The position numbers and the translations under genes are program-made. Shown piece by piece: positions 17,344-25,590 of a stretch of 64,000 nt of DNA. The DNA is taken from NCBI GenBank assembly GCA_944320795.1, contig CALUIU010000001.1, positions 62,001-126,000 on the forward strand. Direction: 5' to 3'. The notes below the pieces were generated by a model. The model saw nothing but the letters and a program-made list of their open reading frames with translations. It was not told where the DNA came from and ran no database searches. Position 1 is the stretch's first letter. Every line of letters starts with the position of its first letter. Source of the DNA: Candidatus Paraprevotella stercoravium (GTDB lineage: Bacteria > Bacteroidota > Bacteroidia > Bacteroidales > Bacteroidaceae).

Positions 17344-18162
17344 TTATTTCTTGATGATAGATGTCATCGGATTCCTGATCCCTTTAAATCCATTTAAAAA
17401 GGCTTTTGCCGATCCGAAGTTGAGATACATGTCCAAACGTACGGGAAGATGATTTTTATCATCGGTAACATAAAAAGTAATAACCTCTTTTTCCTGTTTG
17501 TTTTTATACTCAACAAAAGAGAAAACCAGACACCGGTAAGTTATTCCGGTATTTTCCATCTCAAAATTCTTTTTTCCACGGTAGATTAAAGTTTCCATTT
17601 TTACATCATCTCCATCGGCCATTAAGAATTTGATCTTTTGTCCTACCTTGTATCCGTCTGCATTAAAGGAACGGGCTTTAAGCAGCATGCTGAGCATATC
17701 ATAGACACACTCTGTGCTTCTCTTATTTTGGATGTTGATTTTATTTTTAGGATTTTTATAGAGTTGACGGAGTATGGTATAATTATTCTGATAGTTATAC
17801 CATACTTCGTCTACTCGATATTGCTTTCCTTCTAAGGCCCCTTTTCTGAAGTAATAGGGGACAATGGAGTGATCTACGATACTGACTAATGTGTCTCGCA
17901 TAACAAAAAACTTGTCTGCTCTCTTGCTGCCTCGTGTAATCAGATGACACCGATAAGCATCTTTTCCATTGTAACGGGTATTGGCAATATCCATGCTGGC
18001 GCTTCCTACTTTTACCCAAATGAACTTCCAGTTGAAGTAAAGATCATAGGTAAGTATTTCACCGGCCTTAAAGGCGGTATTTTGAGCCGGGCATTGTGCC
18101 ACGGCTGAATGAATGCTTAGCAGCATAAGGATAATCCAGAAAAAAGACCTTTTCATAAGCAA
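17344..18162 (-). CDS. DUF3108 domain-containing periplasmic protein
   Basis: This 272-residue secreted protein has a signal peptide (MKRSFFWIILMLLSIHSAVAQ, cleavage near residue 22) and a DUF3108 beta-barrel-like domain over nearly all of the mature part. Members share the pattern 'GE.LTYDLYFNWKFI.VKVGSA' seen here at about 32-56. Translation may start at 18162 or 18156. It lies 6 nt downstream of the Ig-like lipoprotein, in an operon with GH3. After the TAA stop the same frame stays open for 26 codons (KQTAKEIADP...), so the protein may be a slightly shortened form. The function is unknown. Confidence 0.8.
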   Translation of the reverse strand: MLMKRSFFWIILMLLSIHSAVAQCPAQNTAFKAGEILTYDLYFNWKFIWVKVGSASMDIANTRYNGKDAYRCHLITRGSKRADKFFVMRDTLVSIVDHSIVPYYFRKGALEGKQYRVDEVWYNYQNNYTILRQLYKNPKNKINIQNKRSTECVYDMLSMLLKARSFNADGYKVGQKIKFLMADGDDVKMETLIYRGKKNFEMENTGITYRCLVFSFVEYKNKQEKEVITFYVTDDKNHLPVRLDMYLNFGSAKAFLNGFKGIRNPMTSIIKK

Positions 18163-18168
18163 TATTAT

Positions 18169-20088
18169 TTAACGGTTATAGTTTTTGTTTCTTTGTTTGA
18201 TTTTCTTTTCCTGATCCGGTTTCTGTTTTGTAATTTCAGGTGCCTTTTGTTTGATTAAAGGAATGCTTCTGGGATCCCAGTCCTGTTCTATTTCCATTCT
18301 GACCTTTATAGGTATCGGTCTTGGGAAGTAGTACATTGGTTCTGGCTGTAATCCTTCATCATAACTTCCGGTGTCCCATACTCCGTTTCCGTTCGTATCA
18401 ATAAATGCGCGTATATAGTAAGTGGCCGGTTGCAGATAGAAGAAATCTGCTCTGTTGTTTACTGTTGCTTGTGCCTGTAGAATCTTTCCTGAGGCATCCA
18501 GTAATTGTATGACTGCCAGTGTATCCGGCATGGTCAGATGTACAAACAGGGCGCCGAATGATTCTAACGGACTGATTTTGATATTACATTCTATCTTACT
18601 GTTTTCTATTCCGAAGATATCGACAAATGCAGCTGTATCTGCCTGAAATTTATATGTCTGTCCTGGCTTCCATTCTGCATAGAGGCAATAACTGCGCATT
18701 TTTCCTTCTACTGGAAGAAATAAATAGGGCTCATTTATCCATAAAGTATCTACTTTCTTCTGAAAAGAAAATAAAGTAGTGTCAATCTTCTCTATGGGCT
18801 GTGGAAAAGTGATTGTTACATTCTTGTTGGGAGCCATATTGCCATATCTGGACATCTGTGGTGTCATATATGTTTTTAGGAAAGGGTTTACTGTTTGAAC
18901 CTTTTTTCCTTTTTTGCGTAGCTTCTCATTTTCCTTTTCCCATTTTTCTATATTGTCTTTCAGTTCTTTCTCGATTTTCTCACGGCTCTTCTTGGCAGCC
19001 AGTTCGAGAGTATCTGTGCGTGGAACCAGTTGCCCTAAAGTATCGGTTTCGAGGTAAGTCAGACCGAATTTAAGGGTATCCAGGTTTGCCGTCAGCGTAT
19101 CCTTAATCCAATAGGTCAATGTGTCTTTTTGGGCAGATGCTTCCAACAGGAAGGCGGTTTCCGGATCAAAATTAAAACCATTGATGGTAGGAAGCGTATC
19201 GGAAGGAGCGGTAAAAAATACCGTAAAGCGGTTTGGTATCGGTCTTTCGATCTTAAGGAGATGCAGTTCCTGGCCCTTTTCTTTAAACGCTCTTAAGACA
19301 ATATCGTTGGGTAAGAATTTCGTATAAGGGATATACCGTATGGAGTCGATGTGTGTGGAGTCATGCCATACGGTATCGCTTCGGGTATCCATAGTACTGG
19401 AAGGTACGATAACTGTTGTGTCGAAGGCAATCTGTTCACTTTTCTGGTTGAACAGAAAATTGCCATCTGCATCCTGTAAGGCAAAAATATGATATCGGCC
19501 GGGAGCAATTCCTTTGATATTGAAAAATCCACTTCCATTGGTTCGTGCTACGCGCATGAAGGGTTTGGTGCGGAAAACTGTTTGAGTATCTTCCTGATGT
19601 AATCCAACCAAAATACCTTTAATGGGTTCCAGATCTTCTGCGTTCAGAACATGTCCAGATACTTCCATGGTGTCAATCTTAGGCCCCGTAGAGAAAGAAT
19701 AGGTAAATTGTCCCATTGGATTCCCTTCGTTATTGTCAACAATGGCATCACCAAAGTCAATGGTATAGGTTGTATTTGCTTTAAGAGAATCAAAAAGTTC
19801 TATACTGATACGTTTGCCCTCAGTTCGAATATCAGGCATCTCCTGCTGCGGTGGAGATACAACAAGTTTTTCAGAAGCGTTTTCCAATTTGATGTATTCA
19901 TCAAAAAGAAGTGAGATACGTTTCTGCTTATTGTTTATAGCTTGATTATCAGGATTGCATCGAATTACTTTAGGGGGAGTCTCATCATATGGTCCCCCTT
20001 CTGGGCTTCCCATGCTGGCACAGGCATAGATCAGAATATTCAGTAAGACGAAGCATATAACTTTGGTTATTCTTTTGGTTCTTTCCAT
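18169..20088 (-). CDS. Ig-like (Big_5-type) domain lipoprotein
   Basis: This 639-residue protein has a lipoprotein signal peptide; the probable lipidated Cys is in YACASMG near residue 23. An N-terminal Big_5-type Ig-like domain follows (about 36-135), starting with the GGPYDETPPKV motif common in Bacteroidota surface and periplasmic lipoproteins. A carboxypeptidase-regulatory-like fold then seems likely (about 140-220, SGHVLNAEDLEPIKG), followed by a long region with a charged coiled coil (about 365-400). The C-terminus carries an Asp-rich DTNGNGVWDTG loop and a very basic tail. It starts 2 nt after the GH3 stop codon. It is expected to be anchored in the outer membrane; its role is unknown. 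Confidence 0.82.
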   Translation of the reverse strand: MERTKRITKVICFVLLNILIYACASMGSPEGGPYDETPPKVIRCNPDNQAINNKQKRISLLFDEYIKLENASEKLVVSPPQQEMPDIRTEGKRISIELFDSLKANTTYTIDFGDAIVDNNEGNPMGQFTYSFSTGPKIDTMEVSGHVLNAEDLEPIKGILVGLHQEDTQTVFRTKPFMRVARTNGSGFFNIKGIAPGRYHIFALQDADGNFLFNQKSEQIAFDTTVIVPSSTMDTRSDTVWHDSTHIDSIRYIPYTKFLPNDIVLRAFKEKGQELHLLKIERPIPNRFTVFFTAPSDTLPTINGFNFDPETAFLLEASAQKDTLTYWIKDTLTANLDTLKFGLTYLETDTLGQLVPRTDTLELAAKKSREKIEKELKDNIEKWEKENEKLRKKGKKVQTVNPFLKTYMTPQMSRYGNMAPNKNVTITFPQPIEKIDTTLFSFQKKVDTLWINEPYLFLPVEGKMRSYCLYAEWKPGQTYKFQADTAAFVDIFGIENSKIECNIKISPLESFGALFVHLTMPDTLAVIQLLDASGKILQAQATVNNRADFFYLQPATYYIRAFIDTNGNGVWDTGSYDEGLQPEPMYYFPRPIPIKVRMEIEQDWDPRSIPLIKQKAPEITKQKPDQEKKIKQRNKNYNR

Positions 20089-20090
20089 TA

Positions 20091-21599
20091 TTAAGAGTTC
20101 AAAGATAAAATTTCTTCAATATATGTTCGGTTGTTGCTAAGGCGAGGTACCTTATGTTGGCCACCCAGTTTTCCTTTTTGTTTTAGCCAGTCGTTGAACA
20201 AACCTTTACGGGCTACAACAATTTCCAGTTTCTGAAGTGTAATGTCTTTATAACGTTTGGCTTCATAGTCTGAGTTGATTTGTTGCAGTGATTGATCCAG
20301 TATATCATTAAAACGTTCTAAGGAATCCGGTTCACGGGCAAATTCGATAACCCATTGATGGCTGCATTTTCCTTGTGCATTCATAAAAATGGGGGCTGCT
20401 GTGTAGTCTAAGACTTGAGCACCGGTTTCACGGCATGCTATGGCCAATCCTTTTTCGGCATTGTCAACAATCAGTTCTTCTCCAAAAGCATTAATGAAGA
20501 ATTTGGTACGTCCGCTGATAATGAACTTATAGGGATTAGTGGATGTGAATTTTACGGTGTCACCGATCATATAGCGCCATAAACCGCTTGAGGTAGAGAT
20601 GACCATAGCATAGTTACGATTGGTTTCCACTCCCCAAAGAGGAACGACCTTTGGATTTTCGTTCTCCAATTCGTCCATAGGGATAAACTCATAGAAGACT
20701 CCATAGTCAAGCATTAATAGCATGGCCGGATCATTCGGGTCATTCTGTAAACCGAAGAAACCTTCACTGGCGTTATAGGTTTCCATATAGTGCATTTTGG
20801 GAGAAGTAATCAGATTCTTGTATTGCTCGCGATACGGAGTGAAGGCTACACCGCCATGAAAGAAAACTTCCAGGTTGGGCCATACTTCCTCCAAATGCTT
20901 TTTCCCTGTGATTTCCATGATCCGTGTCAGGACGGAAAGCATCCATGAGGGAACGCCACTTAGATTGGTTACATTCTGGTTGATAGATTCCATTGCAATC
21001 CGATTACGTTTGATTTCGAAATCGCTTAACAGGGCCGTGGCCTTTTTAGGAACACGGATCATATTAACCAGAGGATTGATGTTTTCGATCAAAATGGCAC
21101 TCAGGTCACCTACAAGGCTATTGGGTAAATTGTAATTGGGGGCATGGCTTCCACCCAGAATCAGAGCTTTGCCATCGAATATACGGCTTTTAGGATTGTT
21201 TTTCAGATAAAGCACTACAGCATCGGTTCCGCCTTTGTAATGCGTATCGTGTAATTCTTCTTTACTGACCGGAATAAATTTGCTTTTATCATTCGTTGTG
21301 CCGGATGACTTGGCATACCATTTTACTTGTCCCGGCCATAAAACATCTTTTTCACCTTGCCGCATACGGTCAATAAAGAGTTTTAGCTCTTCATAGGTAT
21401 TTATGGGAGAAGAAGCTGCAAAATCTTCATAGGTTTTGATTTTGTCAAAACCATGGTTCTTGCCCCATTCTGTATTTTGGGCTTTCCGGATCAGGGAAGA
21501 AAGGGTTTTCCGTTGAAGTTCTTCAGCGATAGTGAAATGCAAGTCTAACTGCTTTTCGCGAGGCTTGAAGATATTTCTTATGATACTTGTTTTATTCAT
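20091..21599 (-). CDS. GH3 auxin-responsive promoter family protein (acyl-adenylating enzyme fold)
   Basis: This 502-residue GH3-family protein belongs to the ANL adenylating superfamily. Plant GH3 enzymes join acyl acids to amino acids through an acyl-adenylate; the substrates of the bacterial proteins are unknown. An ATP-binding segment is visible in YAKSSGTTNDKSKFIP (about residues 95-110), and the YNASEGFFG and YMIGDTVKF motifs that follow are typical of the family. I start it at 21599 because the upstream part of the frame (MYKCFMRYKN) lies within a palindrome and is not GH3-like. It is followed after 2 nt by the Ig-like lipoprotein and preceded by acpP-fabF-rnc. Confidence 0.85.
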   Translation of the reverse strand: MNKTSIIRNIFKPREKQLDLHFTIAEELQRKTLSSLIRKAQNTEWGKNHGFDKIKTYEDFAASSPINTYEELKLFIDRMRQGEKDVLWPGQVKWYAKSSGTTNDKSKFIPVSKEELHDTHYKGGTDAVVLYLKNNPKSRIFDGKALILGGSHAPNYNLPNSLVGDLSAILIENINPLVNMIRVPKKATALLSDFEIKRNRIAMESINQNVTNLSGVPSWMLSVLTRIMEITGKKHLEEVWPNLEVFFHGGVAFTPYREQYKNLITSPKMHYMETYNASEGFFGLQNDPNDPAMLLMLDYGVFYEFIPMDELENENPKVVPLWGVETNRNYAMVISTSSGLWRYMIGDTVKFTSTNPYKFIISGRTKFFINAFGEELIVDNAEKGLAIACRETGAQVLDYTAAPIFMNAQGKCSHQWVIEFAREPDSLERFNDILDQSLQQINSDYEAKRYKDITLQKLEIVVARKGLFNDWLKQKGKLGGQHKVPRLSNNRTYIEEILSLNS

Positions 21600-21651
21600 C
21601 TTTGCTTTATTTTTGTATCGCATGAAACATTTATACAAAAATAAAGCAAAG
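21600..21651. repeat. Perfect 19-bp inverted repeat abutting the GH3 start codon
   Basis: The arms 21600-21618 and 21633-21651 are perfect inverted copies separated by 14 nt. The repeat directly touches the GH3 start codon at 21599. A -7-like box TATTTTTG occurs in each arm, on opposite strands (21608-21615 on + and 21643-21636 on -). The minus-strand copy may be the GH3 promoter, with transcription starting within the loop near 21629. No T tract follows in the direction of transcription, so an operator or mRNA hairpin is likelier than a terminator. Confidence 0.65.
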
Positions 21652-21710
21652 TTCTTAGAATATCTAGGTTTTGAGGTGTTTTTATTGATTTTAAATGGGA
21701 AGTTTGCCGA

Positions 21711-22694
21711 TTATGCTTCAAAAGCAGCTTTTTCGGCAGCTTCTACAATCTCATCTTTAGTAAGCTTTTTATTTCCTTTTTTATCGGAAATCTTTGTTTC
21801 AGAAGTATTTAGAGATATTTCTCTAAAAGAAGCCTCTATTTCTTCGTTTGTGATTACCTGCGAATCTGTTGCTGTTGGTACAGAATTCGGAGTTTCTGTT
21901 TTAGGCAATTCTCCGATATCCTGTATTGTCCTGGCGTTAAGAATCTTATGAGTGAATCCGGTCTTTTTGAGCATTTCCAGAGTTTCTTTGGCTGCTATTT
22001 GTTGACTTTCCTTTTTGGAATAGCCTTTACCGATTCCACATGCAATACCCTGTAGGAAAACTTGTGAGGAGAATGTAGGACTACCATCGTTTTCGCTGCT
22101 TTGTTCCAGGAGTTCAAATGAGATACTGACTTTATTCTTTTGAGTCCACTCAATCAGTTTGCTTTTAAAATTAACTTCTTTATATGCGATTGAGTCTACA
22201 CTGATGTATTTGTCCAGAATGCGCTGTTGCATAAACTGCATGCAACAATTATAACCGCGATCCAGATAAATGGCACCGATAAGAGCCTCAAAAGCATTGC
22301 CGCACATATTGCTGTTGTGGGAATTGTTTGAGTGAACGGAGTATTTGATCAGTCTATGCAGACCGATCTCAATAGCCACCTTGTTTAAAGTTTCGCGTTG
22401 TACGATTTTACTGCGGGCATTGGTCAGGAAACCTTCTTTTTTGCCGTCAAAACGACGGAATACAACATCGCCTACGATGGCATCTAAGATTGCATCGCCC
22501 AGAAATTCCAGCCTTTCGTTATTGATCCATTTCCCTTGTTCGCTCTTCACGGAAGAGGATTTATGCAAAAGAGCCTGCTTGTAGAAATGAATTTCCTTGG
22601 GATAAAAACCAAGGATCTGATATAAAGAAGAATAAAGCTCCTTTTCTTTTCTAAAAGGGAGCTTCATTCTTTCTATGACATTAATAGGAAACAC
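21711..22694 (-). CDS. rnc: Ribonuclease III
   Basis: This 327-residue enzyme cleaves double-stranded RNA in rRNA and mRNA processing. The RNase III signature ERLEFLGDAILD lies near residue 63, the catalytic acidic residues recur in NAFEALIGAIYLD, and a double-stranded-RNA-binding domain follows (about 170-240). It has a long Ser/Thr/Glu-rich C-terminal tail (about 250-327) that is absent from the E. coli enzyme. It starts 2 nt after the fabF stop, forming the conserved acpP - fabF - rnc cluster. Confidence 0.95.
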   Translation of the reverse strand: MFPINVIERMKLPFRKEKELYSSLYQILGFYPKEIHFYKQALLHKSSSVKSEQGKWINNERLEFLGDAILDAIVGDVVFRRFDGKKEGFLTNARSKIVQRETLNKVAIEIGLHRLIKYSVHSNNSHNSNMCGNAFEALIGAIYLDRGYNCCMQFMQQRILDKYISVDSIAYKEVNFKSKLIEWTQKNKVSISFELLEQSSENDGSPTFSSQVFLQGIACGIGKGYSKKESQQIAAKETLEMLKKTGFTHKILNARTIQDIGELPKTETPNSVPTATDSQVITNEEIEASFREISLNTSETKISDKKGNKKLTKDEIVEAAEKAAFEA

Positions 22695-22696
22695 GA

Positions 22697-23962
22697 TTAT
22701 TCAGCGTATTTCTTAAAGATTACACATGCATTGTGTCCTCCAAAACCAAAGGTATTGCTCAGTGCGGCACGCACGGTACGTTTCTGAGCCTTGTTAAAGG
22801 TGAAGTTCAAATCATAATCAATTTCCGGATCACGATCCTCTTCTTCGTGATTAATGGTTGGAGGAATGATATCATTTTGTACAGAAAGGACACTAACCAT
22901 AGCTTCCAAAGCACCGGCAGCACCCAATAAATGTCCCGTCATGGACTTTGTAGAACTGATATTCAGTTTATAAGCATGCTCTTTAAACAGAGCCTTGATG
23001 GCTTTTGCTTCAGAAATATCACCAACAGGGGTTGAAGTACCATGTACATTGATATAATCAATGTCTTCCGGTTGCATATGAGCATCTTCCAAAGCATTTT
23101 GCATAACCAGCATGGCTCCCAGTCCTTCCGGGTGAGAGGCTGTTATATGATATGCATCTGCCGACATGCCGGCACCTACCATTTCAGCATAGATCTTGGC
23201 TCCACGCGCTTTTGCATGTTCCAATTCTTCCAAAATCAGGCAGGCAGCACCTTCGCCCATGATAAATCCGTCTCGGCTTGCGCTGAACGGGCGTGATGCA
23301 CGGGTTGGATCATCGTTACGCGTTGAAAGTGCTTTCATGGCATTGAAGCCTCCGACTCCGGCAGGCCAGATAGCTGCTTCAGCACCACCGCTCAGAATCA
23401 TATCCGCTTTGCCTAAACGAATCAGATTGAATGCGTCAGCAATAGCGTTGCTTGATGAAGCACAAGCAGAGGTGGTACAATAGTTCGGTCCTCTGAATCC
23501 ATACTGGATAGAGATATGACCAGCAGCAATATCTGCAATCATTTTCGGAATAAAGAACGGGTTGTATTTTGGACCCATTTCCTTTCCTGTAACAGCATAG
23601 TAACCGGCCTCCTCTTCAAAAGTATGGATACCGCCGATTCCGACACCATATATAACTCCAATACGATTTTTGTTTACTGTCTCCAGATCCATGCCTGAGT
23701 CAGTTACCGCCATCTGTGCTGAGGCTATAGCGTATTGGGTGTATAAGTCCATCTTGCGCGCTTCTTTGCGGTCAATGAAATCAGTTACCTTGAAGTCTTT
23801 CACTTCACAGGCAAACTGAGTCTTGAACATAGAGGCGTCAAAATGAGTAATAGGACCTGCACCACTTACTCCGTTTAGCATATTCTTCCAAGTTTCCTCA
23901 GCAGAATTTCCTAATGGGGAAAGTGCTCCAAGTCCTGTTACTACTACTCTTTTTAATTCCAT
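22697..23962 (-). CDS. fabF: Beta-ketoacyl-ACP synthase II
   Basis: This 421-residue condensing enzyme elongates acyl-ACP chains with malonyl-ACP in type II fatty-acid synthesis. The active-site Cys is in TTSACASS (Cys167), with the histidines in VHGTSTPVGD and in SMTGHLLGAAG. Length is typical. It lies 21 nt downstream of acpP and 2 nt upstream of rnc. Confidence 0.97.
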   Translation of the reverse strand: MELKRVVVTGLGALSPLGNSAEETWKNMLNGVSGAGPITHFDASMFKTQFACEVKDFKVTDFIDRKEARKMDLYTQYAIASAQMAVTDSGMDLETVNKNRIGVIYGVGIGGIHTFEEEAGYYAVTGKEMGPKYNPFFIPKMIADIAAGHISIQYGFRGPNYCTTSACASSSNAIADAFNLIRLGKADMILSGGAEAAIWPAGVGGFNAMKALSTRNDDPTRASRPFSASRDGFIMGEGAACLILEELEHAKARGAKIYAEMVGAGMSADAYHITASHPEGLGAMLVMQNALEDAHMQPEDIDYINVHGTSTPVGDISEAKAIKALFKEHAYKLNISSTKSMTGHLLGAAGALEAMVSVLSVQNDIIPPTINHEEEDRDPEIDYDLNFTFNKAQKRTVRAALSNTFGFGGHNACVIFKKYAE

Positions 23963-23983
23963 GTATAGTAGGGAATAAAAATA

Positions 23984-24220
23984 TTACTGAGCGTTAGCTT
24001 CGATGTAAGAGATAGCGTCGCCTACGGTTGCGATCTTCTCAGCCTGATCGTCTGGAATGTTGATTCCGAACTCTTTCTCAAACTCCATAATCAACTCAAC
24101 TGTATCCAGAGAGTCTGCACCCAGGTCGTTAGTGAAGCTTGCAGTTGCTACTACTTCAGACTCATCAACACCCAACTTATCCACGATAATAGCTTTTACT
24201 CTTGATTCGATTTCAGACAT
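23984..24220 (-). CDS. acpP: Acyl carrier protein
   Basis: This 78-residue acidic protein carries fatty-acyl chains on a phosphopantetheine arm. The attachment site is Ser37 in GADSLDT. It is the first gene of acpP - fabF - rnc, with a plausible promoter about 55 nt upstream. Confidence 0.97.
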   Translation of the reverse strand: MSEIESRVKAIIVDKLGVDESEVVATASFTNDLGADSLDTVELIMEFEKEFGINIPDDQAEKIATVGDAISYIEANAQ

Positions 24221-24274
24221 AATTTCTAGTTTTAAATTATTATTAATGTTAGTAAAGTCTCAATATTTCGACTG

Positions 24275-24306
24275 CAAAGGAACTATTTTTTATTCTTTTA
24301 TGCAAG
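24275..24306 (-). promoter_or_regulatory. Candidate promoter of acpP-fabF-rnc
   Basis: On the minus strand CTTG (24306-24303) is followed after 20 nt by TTCCTTTG (24282-24275). Each element has one mismatch to the -33 (TTTG) and -7 (TAnnTTTG) consensus. Confidence 0.5.
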
Positions 24307-24376
24307 AAATGAGGTAAATAAATTCACTTAAACTGCACAATTATAGGTTTTTTGTGCATTTAGAAACACTGGAATA

Positions 24377-25408
24377 CTATTTTTCCCGACGTAAAGGATA
24401 GTTCCCTCGCAGTTCCTCAAATTGTTCGGGATGCGTTTTCAGCATACTACTGTCTTTCTGAGGATTGTATAGTAGAAGTGCTCTTTCATGCAATGGCATA
24501 TCGGGAGTCGGACGTAGTTCTTCCGGAAGTTCTGGGGCAGAGATATTGAACTGGAAAGGGATCTTGAAAAAGTTGCATAATCCTTCGAGTGCCATGCGCG
24601 TGGCATTGGCTTTGCCGTCTGCAGAATAGCCTGCGATATGAGGGGTGCCAATAAAAACTTGTTTGAGTAGTTCCAGATTGATATCGGGTTCTTTTTCCCA
24701 TGTATCAATTACCGCATCCCGGATCTCTCTTTTTTGTAAGGCATGAAGCAGAGCTGTGTTGTCTACAACCGCGCCGCGACTGGTGTTAAATAAGATGCAT
24801 TCAGGTTTCAGGCAGGCCAGAAAAGATTTATCTGCCAGATGGTAGGTCGGATATTTTCCATCCAGAATAAGTGGTGTATGAAAAGATATAATGTTACAGC
24901 GCTTTTGTATCTCCTCAAGAGAAGAAAAATGAATTTCATCTGTGGTGCCGTTTTCTTCCAGTGGAGGATCGTTGTAAAGAACATGGATGCCTAATGAAGC
25001 AGCAGCCTTTCCGACAGCTTTTCCGACATGACCGGCTCCAATAATTCCCAGTGTGCAGGTCGGGAAGTCTATCATTCCTCTTTCTTCCAGAAGCAATAAA
25101 GCCGAGTGTACATATTGTGCAACAGACGAGGAGTTGCAGCCAGGGCAATTCTTCCAGACAATCCCTTTTTCTTTTAGAAATTCTACATCCAGATGATCAA
25201 ATCCGATAGTTGCTGTGGCTATATATTTGACTTTACTGTTTTCAAGAAGCTCTCGGTTACAGCGGGTGCGTGTCCGAATGATGAGAGCATCAGCGTCTGC
25301 AACATCAGACGCCTTGATTTCATTCCCTTTTCTGTAAATCACTTCGTCTGCAATTTGCTCTATTGCCTCACGGATAAATGGGATTTTATTGTCTACAATT
25401 ACTTTCAT
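24377..25408 (-). CDS. pdxB: Erythronate-4-phosphate dehydrogenase
   Basis: This 343-residue D-2-hydroxyacid dehydrogenase oxidises 4-phosphoerythronate in the DXP-dependent pyridoxal 5'-phosphate pathway. The NAD-binding motif GIIGAGHVGKAVG is near residues 122-134. Substrate and catalytic residues appear in FNTSRGAVVD (Arg), DTWEKEPD (Glu) and TPHIAGYS (His). The N-terminal KYIATATIGFDHLD and NCPGCNSSSVAQY segments are typical of PdxB rather than SerA. It is a single gene with a -7 box almost touching its start codon. Confidence 0.92.
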   Translation of the reverse strand: MKVIVDNKIPFIREAIEQIADEVIYRKGNEIKASDVADADALIIRTRTRCNRELLENSKVKYIATATIGFDHLDVEFLKEKGIVWKNCPGCNSSSVAQYVHSALLLLEERGMIDFPTCTLGIIGAGHVGKAVGKAAASLGIHVLYNDPPLEENGTTDEIHFSSLEEIQKRCNIISFHTPLILDGKYPTYHLADKSFLACLKPECILFNTSRGAVVDNTALLHALQKREIRDAVIDTWEKEPDINLELLKQVFIGTPHIAGYSADGKANATRMALEGLCNFFKIPFQFNISAPELPEELRPTPDMPLHERALLLYNPQKDSSMLKTHPEQFEELRGNYPLRREK

Positions 25409-25413
25409 GGCAA

Positions 25414-25421
25414 CAAAGGTA
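25414..25421 (-). promoter_or_regulatory. -7 promoter box of pdxB, next to the start codon
   Basis: TACCTTTG on the minus strand ends 5 nt before the pdxB ATG. Transcription would begin at or very near the start codon, giving a leaderless or near-leaderless message. No TTTG is seen at the proper -33 distance. Confidence 0.45.
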
Positions 25422-25540
25422 TAGTTTTTATATTAAATGTGGTATTTATCGGGCAAAGTTTATCTGAGTGCGAAAAATAAAATATCATTAATTGAAATCA
25501 ATAGGAAACGAAACGAGATTTCGAGGGAGTATGGAGTATA

Positions 25541-25588
25541 AAAAACACTTTACCGCAGCTTTTCCTGAAGCTGCGGTAAAGTGTTTTT
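25541..25588 (-). terminator. Terminator of the argS-RNase H-ABC operon
   Basis: A perfect 21-bp hairpin (25541-25561 with 25568-25588) with a 6-nt loop has T runs on both strands. It lies 2 nt past the ABC transporter stop codon. Confidence 0.88.
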
Positions 25589-25590
25589 TA

